Positions 18,889-28,221 of a DNA stretch of 64,000 nucleotides are shown in pieces. The position numbers and the translations under genes are program-made. This stretch comes from Cryobacterium sp. PH29-G1 (GTDB taxonomy: Bacteria; Actinomycetota; Actinomycetes; Actinomycetales; Microbacteriaceae), in contig NZ_JASISY010000002.1 of assembly GCF_030063365.1 (NCBI RefSeq), forward strand, positions 124,001 to 188,000, in the 5' to 3' direction. Positions within the stretch are counted from its first letter, which is position 1. Each line of letters starts with the position of its first letter. Below the pieces are notes generated by a model. It saw only the letters and a list, made by a program, of their open reading frames with translations. It was not told where the DNA came from and ran no database searches.

Positions 18889-19605
18889 TCAGACTTCCGC
18901 TGATGCTGCGCGCTCACGCGCTTGGGCGCCCGCGCGTTCGGCGGAGTCCATCAGCTCATTGATGCCCAAAAAGTAAATTTCTCGATCAGAAAGAGCGGTG
19001 AGCTCATCGCGCAGGGCTGCGATATACGGATGCGACGACGCCGTCACCGGATACGTTCGTCCCCACCACGGCGTAGAGTCTTCGGCGGTCAACGTGTTCG
19101 AGATGCTGTGCGCGCGGGCGATACCTGAGGCGTAGGAGAGCATATAGGTCGACAGCGCGGCGTAGTGCCGCACGAGTTCGGTGCCCTCAAGGCCGGTCTG
19201 AGCGTAGGCACCGAGCATGATCTCGACGCCGTCAAGTTCCGCGGGTCCTTCGGTGCTGAGCACGATCGCTTCAACCGCAATGGCTGGATACGCGATGAAG
19301 ACGTTGAGCGTGGCGGTGCAGAGCTGGGTGATTCGCTCACGCCACGCCTCGGTCGGGGCCGTCACCTGAGCCGTGGACATCGCCAGTAGACGGTCGAGCA
19401 GGGCCTGCATCAGGCCTTCCTTGCTGCGAAAGTGGCGGTAGACGGCCGTCGGCGCCGCATCAAGCATGGCGCCGAGATCTCGCACCGAGACAGCCGCTGT
19501 ACCGGGTTTCGACGCAATTCGGAGTCCGGCTTCGATGATCGATTCCGCATCGAGGCGGGCCCGTTCCCTCGTTGCGATCGGGTGTGTCTCCTCGAGATTT
19601 TCCAT
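18889..19605 (-). CDS. TetR-like transcriptional regulator
   Basis: 238 residues. The N-terminal helix-turn-helix reads VSVRDLGAMLDAAPTAVYRHFRSKEGL, typical of TetR (AVYRHF, then K-L). The C-terminal ligand domain is poorly conserved. It is divergent from the amidohydrolase/ABC importer operon. The three tandem repeats at 19727-19762 in the shared upstream region are the probable operator. ATG 19605 gives a standard TetR length; the frame is open 68 codons further but into the operator region. Confidence 0.85.
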   Translation of the reverse strand: MENLEETHPIATRERARLDAESIIEAGLRIASKPGTAAVSVRDLGAMLDAAPTAVYRHFRSKEGLMQALLDRLLAMSTAQVTAPTEAWRERITQLCTATLNVFIAYPAIAVEAIVLSTEGPAELDGVEIMLGAYAQTGLEGTELVRHYAALSTYMLSYASGIARAHSISNTLTAEDSTPWWGRTYPVTASSHPYIAALRDELTALSDREIYFLGINELMDSAERAGAQARERAASAEV

Positions 19606-19726
19606 CCCCGTGAGCCTCTCTGAATGTGGCGTCAGCCAATGGATGGTGCCGGCACGCACTGGTGGATTCTTCCCGGGGCGCGCACAAGCATTGTTCCTGT
19701 TTGCAGTATCCCACACGATAGCCGAA

Positions 19727-19762
19727 GTGAACACCGTTGTGAACAGTGTTGTGAACGCTGTT
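19727..19762. promoter_or_regulatory. Triple 12-base tandem operator
   Basis: Three head-to-tail copies of GTGAACnnnGTT (GTGAACACCGTT, GTGAACAGTGTT, GTGAACGCTGTT) run without gaps. Each contains an AAC-N3-GTT palindrome, so centres are 12 bases apart. A TTGACA overlaps the last repeat (19761-19766) and points toward the amidohydrolase gene. The array lies 121 bases from the tetR start and 79 from the amidohydrolase start. Confidence 0.7.
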
Positions 19763-19840
19763 GACAATACGCGCCAATGCCAGCTAGCCTCCTGAAAACC
19801 GGTCGACAATGGCGCCGTTCGAATGTGAGGAGTTTTTTCC

Positions 19841-21502
19841 GTGGCTGTACCAGCAGATCTGATTTATACGGGTGGATGGATCTTCACCACCCGATCCGAT
19901 ATTCCGGAGCGGATGGCCGTGGCGGTGACAGACGGTGTCATCACCGCCGTCGTTCCCGAGAACGAGGCTGCGGAGCTCGCCGCGGAGGCACGCCAGATCG
20001 TCGACCTGAACGGTGGACTTCTCATTCCGGGGTTTCAGGATGCTCATATCCATCCGGTGTCCGGCGGTGTCGAGCTGTTGCAATGCAATCTCACCGAGGC
20101 GACCAATGCCGAGGAAACCGTCGCCATGATCGCCGCATATGCGGCGTCCAATCCTGAACTCGAATGGATTCAGGGCGGTGGCTGGTCGATGGACCACTTT
20201 CCAGGCGGAAACCCCACCCGAGACTTGCTCGATGCCATCGTCGCTGACCGTCCAGTGCTGCTGTCCAGTCGAGACCATCACAGCACCTGGGCGAATACCC
20301 AGGCCTTCGAACGTGCCGGCATCACCGCGGCGACCGCCGACCCCGATGATGGTCGCATCGAGAGGGAGGCCGACGGAACTCCAGCCGGTGCACTTCAAGA
20401 GGGCGCGTCGGAACTTTTTAATGGCTTTCGCCCAGAGGCGAGCGATGACCTCGCCTACCGCGGACTCCTAGCCGCCCAGGCCGAACTCTTCTCGCTCGGT
20501 GTCACCGGCTGGCAGGACGCTCTCGTCGGTTCAGGTCTGGGCCTGTCCGACTCGCTGCTTGCCTACGAACGTGCCATCGCCGAGGGCACCCTGCTCGCTC
20601 ACGTGGTCGGCTCACAGTGGTGGGAACGCAACGCCGGAATCGAGCAGATTTACCAGATGATCGAGCGCCGCGACGATATCGCCGCTCGGCACCCCGCTGA
20701 GACCCTGGACCTCAGCACAGTCAAGATCATGATCGATGGTGTGGCCGAGAACCAGACAGCCGCCATGAACGAGCCGTATCGCGATGCCCACGGCCACCAC
20801 ACCGACAATTCCGGTCTCTCATTCATCGACCCTGCGCTGTTGAAGACTTACGTCACGGCACTGGATGCCGCCGGCTTTCAGGTGCACTTCCACGCGCTGG
20901 GCGACCGCGCAGTGCGCGAAACCCTGGACGCCGTAGAGGTTGCTCGATCGGCGAACGGCCCGAGTTCCAACCGGCACCACTTGGCGCACCTGCAGGTCGT
21001 GGACGCGGCTGACACCCTCCGCTTCGCCCAACTCGACGCGATCGCAAACATCCAGTCGCTCTGGGGCTGCCATGAGGCGCAGCTCGACGAACTGACGCTG
21101 CCGTTTCTCGCCGATGACTCGGAAGATCACCACTATCCGTTCGGTGAACTGCATTCCAACGGTGCGCGCCTCGCGGCGGGCAGCGACTGGCCAGTCTCCA
21201 GTGCGAACCCGATCGATGCCATCCACGTTGCCGTCAACCGCGTCTCCCCCGGCTCGACGGACAGGCCCCTCGGACGGCCGGCTCAGAAGCTTGATCTGGC
21301 CACGTCGCTGACCGCCTACACCGCGGGATCCGCTTACGTGAACCATCGCGACCATGACACCGGAGCGATCGTTCCCGGGTACCTGGCCAATCTCGTCGTG
21401 CTCGAGCCCAACCCGTTCGAACTCGATCCGAGCGAGATTTACACCTCAACCGTCACGTCCACCTGGATTCGTGGCGCCCAAGTTTACCCGCGCAGCAACT
21501 AG
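19841..21502 (+). CDS. YtcJ-like amidohydrolase
   Basis: A 553-residue metal-dependent hydrolase of the amidohydrolase_3/YtcJ group. Metal-binding HxH is in PGFQDAHIHP; later elements are HFHALGDRAVRETLDA, HLAHLQV and GSDWPVSS. These enzymes hydrolyse amide or cyclic amide bonds; the substrate is unknown. GTG start after a GAGG tract. It is the first gene of a run with a peptide-type ABC importer, which suggests it processes the imported compound. Divergent tetR and the triple repeat suggest substrate-responsive repression. Confidence 0.85.
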   Translation: MAVPADLIYTGGWIFTTRSDIPERMAVAVTDGVITAVVPENEAAELAAEARQIVDLNGGLLIPGFQDAHIHPVSGGVELLQCNLTEATNAEETVAMIAAYAASNPELEWIQGGGWSMDHFPGGNPTRDLLDAIVADRPVLLSSRDHHSTWANTQAFERAGITAATADPDDGRIEREADGTPAGALQEGASELFNGFRPEASDDLAYRGLLAAQAELFSLGVTGWQDALVGSGLGLSDSLLAYERAIAEGTLLAHVVGSQWWERNAGIEQIYQMIERRDDIAARHPAETLDLSTVKIMIDGVAENQTAAMNEPYRDAHGHHTDNSGLSFIDPALLKTYVTALDAAGFQVHFHALGDRAVRETLDAVEVARSANGPSSNRHHLAHLQVVDAADTLRFAQLDAIANIQSLWGCHEAQLDELTLPFLADDSEDHHYPFGELHSNGARLAAGSDWPVSSANPIDAIHVAVNRVSPGSTDRPLGRPAQKLDLATSLTAYTAGSAYVNHRDHDTGAIVPGYLANLVVLEPNPFELDPSEIYTSTVTSTWIRGAQVYPRSN

Positions 21503-21525
21503 CAGGCACCGCTTAGGAGGCACTC

Positions 21526-23190
21526 ATGTTCGCCCCACAATCATCTCCCCGAATACACCGCACGTCGCACCGCATTCTCCGTTCGTCATCAGTCGTCATC
21601 GTTGCCGCATTGTCGCTCAGCGCGTGTTCCACGCCGAATTCGCAGCCCAGCGACGGCGCTTCGGAGTTCACACTGACCGCCGTGACCCCCGCGCCCACGG
21701 GCAATCTTGATTCCTTCACCTGGTCAGTTCACGCCGAGCCCTACTCACTCGACTACGCCTACGCCTTCGATTACCCCGACAACCAAGTGCTCGCCAACGT
21801 CTGCGAGTCGCTTCTGCGGTGGAACAGCGACCTCACCATTGCCCCGGGACTCGCGGAGTCCTTCGAGAATCCGACCCCGACGACATGGGTGTACACACTC
21901 CGCCCGGGTGTGAAATTTCACGACGGTACCCCCCTGACTGCAGCCGACGCGGTTGCCTCCATGAATCGTCACCTTGATCCACAGGTCGGGTCGTCCTGGT
22001 TCAGTGCCTACCAAAACGTCGCGTCGATCGAGCAGAGCGGCGATATGCAGGTCACCGTCACGACAACGGTTCCCGACTCGCAGTTCAACCAAGGGCTGAC
22101 CGGCGCACCCGGTGTTATCGAATCGGCGGCCACCCTGGCCAAGGACGGTAAAGATTACGGCAATTCCTCGAAGGGAGTCAACTGCACCGGCCCCTTTACC
22201 TTCGGCACCTGGACCAGTGGAGAGAGCATTACGCTTGAGCGCTTCGACGGGTACTGGGACAAGAGTCTGATAGCCAAGTCGAAGCAGGTGAAGTTCGTCT
22301 TTCAGAATGATCCGAACGCTCGCGTGAACGCGTTCAAGGCCGGCGAGGTCGACGGCGGTTGGATGGTACCGTCCAACGGCATCGACCAGTTGAGGTCATC
22401 CGCAGAGGGCCAGATCTATTTCGGCACCAATACCGCCGTCGCCAGCATGATCGTGAGCAACCTGGCGGGGCCACTTGGCGATGTGCGGGTACGGCAGGCC
22501 TTGACGATGGCCATCGACCGCGATGGTCTTTTGAAGGCCGCGGAACAGGGCTATGGCACGGTCACCGATGCGATCACCGCGAAGTCGGTTTGGAATGGTG
22601 CCGCCACGGCCACTGTCACGGCTGCCTTCGGCGATCTGAAAAAGTACCCGTACGATCTAAAAGCCGCCAAGAAGCTGATTGAAGAAGCGGGAGTCACCGG
22701 TCAAGAGATCGTCATCGCCACCTCCCCGATCAATGCCGCTTTCGACGTGATCGCCCAAGCGACAGCGGCCGCAGCGAGCTCGATCGGTCTGAAGTCGACA
22801 ATTGAGACCATCACTCCGAATAAGTGGACGACGATGTACTCTGACCCGGCGGCTCGCGAGGGTATCGACCTGTTCTATACGCTCTGGTACCAGTCGATTA
22901 CCGACCCGCTTGAAAGCCTCGCTATTTTGCGCACCGGCGAATTCAGTAACTACGGAAACTGGTCTGACCCTCAGTTTGACCAGATCGTCACCGACGCGGT
23001 CGGCATCTCCGACCCTGCGGAACGCGCGGCCGAAGCGGCCAGGGCGCAGGTCATCGTCAACGAGCAACTTCCGTGGCTGCCGCTCTATGAGTCGCCGACC
23101 GTTCTTTGGCTGGGCAAGAAGATCACCGGTGTTGCACCATCCATCAACTTTCTCTATTACCCCTGGGCGGCGACAATTGGTGCACGCTAG
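21526..23190 (+). CDS. ABC importer substrate-binding lipoprotein, SBP_bac_5 type
   Basis: 554 residues. The N-terminal signal ends in the lipobox LSLSAC, so it is anchored outside the membrane. The body is a family 5 peptide/nickel-type binding protein (WTYTLRPGVKFHDGTPLTAADAV-like segment, then ALTMAIDRDGLL). It delivers ligand to the two permeases downstream. The start follows AGGAGG, 23 bases after the amidohydrolase stop. Confidence 0.9.
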   Translation: MFAPQSSPRIHRTSHRILRSSSVVIVAALSLSACSTPNSQPSDGASEFTLTAVTPAPTGNLDSFTWSVHAEPYSLDYAYAFDYPDNQVLANVCESLLRWNSDLTIAPGLAESFENPTPTTWVYTLRPGVKFHDGTPLTAADAVASMNRHLDPQVGSSWFSAYQNVASIEQSGDMQVTVTTTVPDSQFNQGLTGAPGVIESAATLAKDGKDYGNSSKGVNCTGPFTFGTWTSGESITLERFDGYWDKSLIAKSKQVKFVFQNDPNARVNAFKAGEVDGGWMVPSNGIDQLRSSAEGQIYFGTNTAVASMIVSNLAGPLGDVRVRQALTMAIDRDGLLKAAEQGYGTVTDAITAKSVWNGAATATVTAAFGDLKKYPYDLKAAKKLIEEAGVTGQEIVIATSPINAAFDVIAQATAAAASSIGLKSTIETITPNKWTTMYSDPAAREGIDLFYTLWYQSITDPLESLAILRTGEFSNYGNWSDPQFDQIVTDAVGISDPAERAAEAARAQVIVNEQLPWLPLYESPTVLWLGKKITGVAPSINFLYYPWAATIGAR

Positions 23191-23223
23191 CCGGTTTTCG
23201 CGTTCGGAAAGTTCGGTTGCCCA

Positions 23224-24180
23224 GTGAATATTTTCAAGCTCGTGGCCCGGAAGCTCGGAACGCTGCTGGTGACGGTCTTTGCCGCCTCACTGCTCGTGTT
23301 TTTCTCTCGCGCACTCGTACCGGGTGATCCTGTCGCTTTCCTCCTCCGCGGACGCAAACCCAGCCCGGAAGCTATCGCCGAGGTCACCAAGCAATTCGGT
23401 CTCGATAAGCCGATGTGGCAGCAGTACATCGACTGGCTCGGCAACCTGTTCCACGGTGACCTCGGCCGTTCGCTGCAGTTCAGGCAAGACGTGACGACGG
23501 TGCTGGCCGACCGGCTACCCGTCACGTTGGGCCTGGTCGTGCTGGCCGGCGTGTTGATTGCGATACTGGGTCTGGCCGCCGGAATTATCGCTGCTCTCAA
23601 CCGCGGCAGAACCGCGGACCGGGCAATTCTGATCGCGATGACCGGTCTCGGCGCAATTCCCTCGTTCGTCGGAGCCATCGTTCTGATCGCTGTGTTCGCC
23701 GTTCAGCTGGGTTGGTTTCCGTCGTACGGAAGCGGAGACGGTTTTGCCGACGGTATCTTCCACCTCATCCTTCCGTCAATTGCCCTCGCGCTCACATTCG
23801 TAGCCCTGGTGGCTCGAGTCACCCGTTCGTCAATGCTTGATCAGCTTGAAAGGGAGCACGTGGAAGTCGCAACCAGCCGAGGACTGCCGCGGTCCCGGGT
23901 CGTCCTTCGACATGTTTTACGCAATGCAACCGGTCCGATCCTAACGGTCAGTGGTGTACTTGTTGCCGGTCTTCTGGTCGCCAGTTCAATCGTCGAGCAG
24001 GCATTCGGTCTCGCGGGTATCGGCTCCCTTCTGGTGCAGTCCGTCGACCGACTCGACTTTCCCGTGGTGCAGGCAATCGTGCTCCTCATCGTGATCATCT
24101 TCGTGTTGGTCAACACCATCGTCGACCTTCTCGCGCCGCTGATCGATCCGCGCGTTGCAGCAGGGGCGGCGGCACGATGA
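23224..24180 (+). CDS. ABC importer permease, DppB type
   Basis: 318-residue inner-membrane permease with about six membrane segments. Its N-terminal pattern (FAASLLVFFSRALVPGDPVAF) and the EAA-loop region (ATSRGLPRSRVVLRHVLRNA) fit DppB. GTG start. It overlaps the next permease by the tetranucleotide ATGA, indicating translational coupling. Confidence 0.92.
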   Translation: MNIFKLVARKLGTLLVTVFAASLLVFFSRALVPGDPVAFLLRGRKPSPEAIAEVTKQFGLDKPMWQQYIDWLGNLFHGDLGRSLQFRQDVTTVLADRLPVTLGLVVLAGVLIAILGLAAGIIAALNRGRTADRAILIAMTGLGAIPSFVGAIVLIAVFAVQLGWFPSYGSGDGFADGIFHLILPSIALALTFVALVARVTRSSMLDQLEREHVEVATSRGLPRSRVVLRHVLRNATGPILTVSGVLVAGLLVASSIVEQAFGLAGIGSLLVQSVDRLDFPVVQAIVLLIVIIFVLVNTIVDLLAPLIDPRVAAGAAAR

Positions 24181-25037
24181 GGGCACTGGCAGCGCCCCCG
24201 TCGGTGGTCAAATCGCTGCGGCTCCCCCGGGCCAGTGGATTGTTTCTGACCAGTCTGATCGTTGCGGCGATCATGGTGGTCTCGGCCATCGCCGCACCGA
24301 TTCTGGCACCGTACAATCCCAACATTGTCGACCTCGCCAACGTGCTGTCGGGGCCGACCAGTGCTCACTGGCTTGGAACGGATGCACTCGGTCGCGACAC
24401 TCTGAGCCGCATGATGTTCGGGGCACGGTCCTCATTACTTGGCCCCCTGCTCGTTGTCGTGCTGTCGACGGCAATCGGCATTCTGCTCGGGCTGATCGCA
24501 GCGTGGCGCGGCGGCTGGCTCGATGCCCTCCTCGCACGCATCTTCGACCTCTTGTTCGCGTTCCCGGCTCTCTTGCTGGCAATTCTCGCCGTCGCACTTT
24601 TCGGCAAGGGTTTGGCAGCTCCGGTCATCGCCATGAGCATCGCCTACGCGCCGTTTGTGGCACGGCTGGTGCGATCACTCGTGGTCACCGAGCGCACGCG
24701 ACCATATGTCGCGGCCTACCGCGTGCAGGGGTTCTCGGGCGGCTGGATCGCCCTTCGCCGTGTTCTGCCCAACGTGATGCCCACCGTCGGCGCCCAGTCC
24801 ACGTTGAACTTCGGATATGTACTCGCCGACCTCGCAGCCCTATCGTTCATCGGCCTGGGCGTTCAAGCCCCCACCGCCGACTGGGGCGCAATGATCAATG
24901 AAAGTCGGGGAGCTCTCATGAGCGGGCAGATTCTTCCCGCTATGGCGCCGACGATTGCCGTTGTCCTCGTCGTGATCGCCATAAATATCATCGGAGAAGA
25001 ATTCTCCGACCGACTCGGAGGACAGATCCCGTTATGA
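24177..25037 (+). CDS. ABC importer permease, DppC type
   Basis: 286-residue permease with the DppC hallmarks ILAPYNPN, HWLGTDALGRDTLSRMMFG and an EAA loop AYRVQGFSGGWIALRRVLPN. It pairs with the DppB-type gene. ATGA overlaps at both ends show a tightly coupled operon. Confidence 0.92.
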   Translation: MRALAAPPSVVKSLRLPRASGLFLTSLIVAAIMVVSAIAAPILAPYNPNIVDLANVLSGPTSAHWLGTDALGRDTLSRMMFGARSSLLGPLLVVVLSTAIGILLGLIAAWRGGWLDALLARIFDLLFAFPALLLAILAVALFGKGLAAPVIAMSIAYAPFVARLVRSLVVTERTRPYVAAYRVQGFSGGWIALRRVLPNVMPTVGAQSTLNFGYVLADLAALSFIGLGVQAPTADWGAMINESRGALMSGQILPAMAPTIAVVLVVIAINIIGEEFSDRLGGQIPL

Positions 25038-26731
25038 GCATCCTGAAAATCTCCGATTTTTCCCTCGAGCTGACGACCGGTTCGCAGGCGTGCCTCCTCG
25101 ACGCCGTCTCACTGTCTGTCGAAGAGGGCGAGACCGTCGGCCTGGTCGGCGAGTCGGGCTCGGGTAAGTCGTTGACCGCCCGCGCCGCGCTCGGCCTGCT
25201 GCCCGGTCGTACTCGGATCAGCGGATCCGTCGTACTCGATGGCACCGATGTCTTCTCGGCCGGTCCGTCCCAGGTGCTGGCCCTGCGTCGCAGCACGGCG
25301 TCGATGGTCTTCCAAGACCCGCGGTCGGGCATTAATCCGATGCGCAGCATTGGCGATTACCTCACAGAGTCGCTGATCCTCTGCAATAAGTGGTCGAAAG
25401 CGGATGCGTCCCAGCGGGCGCTTGAACTTCTGCGCTCCGTCGGTCTGCCGAGGCCAGAGGCCCACCTTGCGCAATTCCCCCACGAACTCTCCGGCGGAAT
25501 GCTTCAACGCGTGATGATTGCCGGTGCTCTGTCGACCTCCCCTCGGCTGCTGATCTGCGACGAGCCGACCACGTCGCTCGACGTGACGACGCAGGCCGAA
25601 ATTATTGGCGTGCTGACCGAGCAGCAAGCTCAGCACGGCATGGGGATGCTCTTCATCACGCACGATCTCAATCTCGCCTCGGCCCTGTGCGACAGAATAT
25701 ATGTGCTCAATGCCGGCACTGTCGTCGAACACGGCGGGGTGCAGGAAGTCTTCACGAACCCGCAATCCGCCTATACGCAGCAGCTCGTCGCAGCCACGCC
25801 GAGCGTCTTCACACGCACCGTGTCTGTGATCAACCCGACGCGTTCGGCTGCCGCGCTGCGGCCTGCACCCGAGCCGGAATCGGCGCGGCCCGCCGTGATG
25901 CTTGAGGCACGCTCGCTCTCAAAGACGTACTACGTGAAGGGGAATCCACCGCTTGTCGCCGTCAACAACGTGACCCTGGCGGTGCCACGCGGCGATGCTC
26001 TCGCGGTGGTCGGAGAGTCAGGCTCCGGCAAATCGACTCTGGCACGAATGATCGTCGGACTTGAGCAGGCCGACGCCGGCGATATCCTGGTGGCTGGTGT
26101 TTCGCGCGCCGCACACAGCCGCACCAGAGCGGAACGGTTGGATCGTGCCCGCACGGTGCAGATAGTATTCCAGGATCCGTACCTGTCTCTGGATCCTCGC
26201 ATCATCGCCGGTGCCGCTGTCGAAGACGCGCTGCGACTGCACAACAAGCTCAGCCATGCTCAGTCGCGTTCCCAGGTACTTGCCCTGTTCGATCAGGTCG
26301 GCCTCGGCGAGAAGCACGCCAACGCGCGCCCGCGCACACTCTCAGGCGGGCAACGACAGCGGGTCGCTATCGCTCGCGCGCTCGCCGTTGGTCCCGAAGT
26401 GCTCGTGCTAGACGAGGCAACGAGTGCGCTCGACGTGTCAGTGCAAGCGCAGGTGCTCGAAGTCGTCCAGGAAATTCGCCGAAAACGGGGACTTACACTT
26501 CTCTTCATCAGCCACGACCTCGCGGTTGTGCGCAAGGTCTGCGAGACCACCATGGTGATGCGTCGCGGCGACATCGTTGAGCACGGCCAGACGAAGAATC
26601 TGCTGGAGAATCCCCAGCATCCGTATACCCAGTTACTGCTCGACTCGATACCGAGACCCGAGTGGGAACTCGATCAGCCCGAGGTCCCACTCGCACCCAA
26701 CACGTCCTCAGCCCAGATCATTGGAGCCTAG
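25034..26731 (+). CDS. Fused two-domain ABC importer ATPase, DppD-DppF type
   Basis: 565 residues carrying two complete nucleotide-binding domains in one chain. The first has Walker A GESGSGKS, signature LSGGM and Walker B LLICDEPT. The second has Walker A GESGSGKS, signature LSGGQRQR and Walker B VLVLDEAT. This replaces the usual separate DppD and DppF subunits. It energises uptake by the two permeases. Its stop overlaps the convergent ScyD/ScyE-like gene by four bases, ending the operon. Confidence 0.92.
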   Translation: MSILKISDFSLELTTGSQACLLDAVSLSVEEGETVGLVGESGSGKSLTARAALGLLPGRTRISGSVVLDGTDVFSAGPSQVLALRRSTASMVFQDPRSGINPMRSIGDYLTESLILCNKWSKADASQRALELLRSVGLPRPEAHLAQFPHELSGGMLQRVMIAGALSTSPRLLICDEPTTSLDVTTQAEIIGVLTEQQAQHGMGMLFITHDLNLASALCDRIYVLNAGTVVEHGGVQEVFTNPQSAYTQQLVAATPSVFTRTVSVINPTRSAAALRPAPEPESARPAVMLEARSLSKTYYVKGNPPLVAVNNVTLAVPRGDALAVVGESGSGKSTLARMIVGLEQADAGDILVAGVSRAAHSRTRAERLDRARTVQIVFQDPYLSLDPRIIAGAAVEDALRLHNKLSHAQSRSQVLALFDQVGLGEKHANARPRTLSGGQRQRVAIARALAVGPEVLVLDEATSALDVSVQAQVLEVVQEIRRKRGLTLLFISHDLAVVRKVCETTMVMRRGDIVEHGQTKNLLENPQHPYTQLLLDSIPRPEWELDQPEVPLAPNTSSAQIIGA

Positions 26732-27867
26732 TCGTCGCCGAGCCTGACCGAAAGCTTCACGACCTTCCCGATCGGTTGAGGAGCCCCGGTCGCATCGGCC
26801 ACGAAGGAGTTCGTCGTGACATAGACGCTGTTACCGGCGAGTTCGATCGCAGACGGTGATGTCACCGGAATCCTGAGTACGCGTTCACTCCGCGTCGGGT
26901 GGAACACAGAAACCTGGCCGGTTCCTTTCGGGCCGCCAAACAATTCAGTGACGGCGATCACACCGGTGCTCTGCGACACAGCCAAGTCGGTTGCCCCGAC
27001 GAATCCGCCGGCCACGAACCGCACCTCACCGGTGGCCGGGTTGACCCGATAGACCGCGCCGCGGGCGCCGAGGCTCGCGTCCTCGGGACCGCCGGGCAGG
27101 CTCGTCACGTACAGCCAGCCATCCCCGCCCTGTTCGACGTCGGTTGGCACCGGTTCAAACCGGTAGCCAAATCCCGCGGTGCACGCCGGAAACCCGACGC
27201 CGGCAGCGATCTCGGGAGTGACCACGATCGGATCGCTGGCGGGCAGCACGGCTGCCGTGCTGACCGTGCCGTCATATCCGACCTTGAGTATGGCGTTCGC
27301 ACCGGCATCCGCTATGTAGACGGCGTCCTTCAACGGAAGGCTGGCGTAGGGGTGAGTATCGACAATTCCGGTGTAGCTGGCTGGGCCGGTGGGCGCTGCA
27401 GGATCGAATTGGTCAAGGCAGGACTGCGGCAAATCAACGAACCCGTAGCTATTGATCTGGTCGGGGTTTGCCGTGTTCTCATAGCCGTACAGGTCCGCGA
27501 GGCGGGTCGGTACGGCACCGGCGCGCATCGCGTAGAGTGCGGACGCCGTGTGATCCTGAGTGTTCGTGGCGTAGTACACGGTACCTTTACGCACGGACAC
27601 GGCGCCCAGCTCATCGCCGGGACTGGCGCTGGCGACGACGCTGTTCGCGCCGTCGGGGCTGACCTTGGTCAGCACGCCCAGGGCGTTCTGCGATACATAT
27701 GCGGTTCCGCCCGAACCGATGCCCAGACTCAGCGGTAAGAAAAGACCGCTCGCCAACACCGTTGGCCCGCCGAGGGTCGGCAGTTCCACAGCGGATGCCG
27801 GAGCTGCGACCATCGCTGACGCGATGGCGGTGACGCAGGCAACGGCGGTAAAGACCATCTTTTTCAC
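26728..27867 (-). CDS. ScyD/ScyE-like secreted beta-propeller protein
   Basis: 379 residues with a Sec signal peptide (MKKMVFTAVACV through APASAVE). The rest is a repeat-rich beta-propeller-like body (LPLSLGIGSGGTAYVSQ, GVYRVNPATGEVRFVAGG-like blades) as in ScyD/ScyE family proteins. That family is named from scytonemin clusters of cyanobacteria but is widespread in actinobacteria with unknown function. It is predicted to be exported. ATG 27867 follows AAGGAG. The 3' end overlaps the ABC ATPase gene by four bases. Confidence 0.8.
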   Translation of the reverse strand: MKKMVFTAVACVTAIASAMVAAPASAVELPTLGGPTVLASGLFLPLSLGIGSGGTAYVSQNALGVLTKVSPDGANSVVASASPGDELGAVSVRKGTVYYATNTQDHTASALYAMRAGAVPTRLADLYGYENTANPDQINSYGFVDLPQSCLDQFDPAAPTGPASYTGIVDTHPYASLPLKDAVYIADAGANAILKVGYDGTVSTAAVLPASDPIVVTPEIAAGVGFPACTAGFGYRFEPVPTDVEQGGDGWLYVTSLPGGPEDASLGARGAVYRVNPATGEVRFVAGGFVGATDLAVSQSTGVIAVTELFGGPKGTGQVSVFHPTRSERVLRIPVTSPSAIELAGNSVYVTTNSFVADATGAPQPIGKVVKLSVRLGDD

Positions 27868-28192
27868 AACGTGCTCCTTGACTCGATGTGGCTTTCAGGG
27901 ATGAACGAGAACCACGACAGGTCGCGAGAGAACGGTGTTCCGGGAGGGGTGACCGCCGGCACCACGTGCGGGCGTCACACCATTGCGACCGGGGTCGTGC
28001 TGTTCCGAGCCGACGCATCCAGATGTCGACGAAGAAACCGTATCCCCGAAGCTGGGAGCTGTCTAGGTAATTCCTGCTGGAATGTTGGCGAACGCGATCG
28101 CGACGCCAGATCGTGCGGTGCAGGCACGATCTGGCGCAGCACGCGCCGTTTTGTGCTGGGCTGACGGGGTCAGTAACGTCACAGGAGTGCCA
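27868..28192. other. Divergent intergenic region with perfect hairpin
   Basis: This 325-base gap separates the ScyD/ScyE-like gene from the amine oxidase gene and should hold promoters for both. I see no gene in it. Its clearest element is the 13-bp inverted repeat at 28104-28136. Confidence 0.6.
28104..28136. promoter_or_regulatory. Perfect 13-bp inverted repeat
   Basis: CGCCAGATCGTGC and its exact complement flank a 7-base loop. It lies 86 bases upstream of the amine oxidase and lacks a T-tract, so an operator or RNA structure is more likely than a terminator. Confidence 0.55.
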
Positions 28193-28221
28193 ATGTGGCG
28201 CGCTATGACGGAAGGCCCAAA

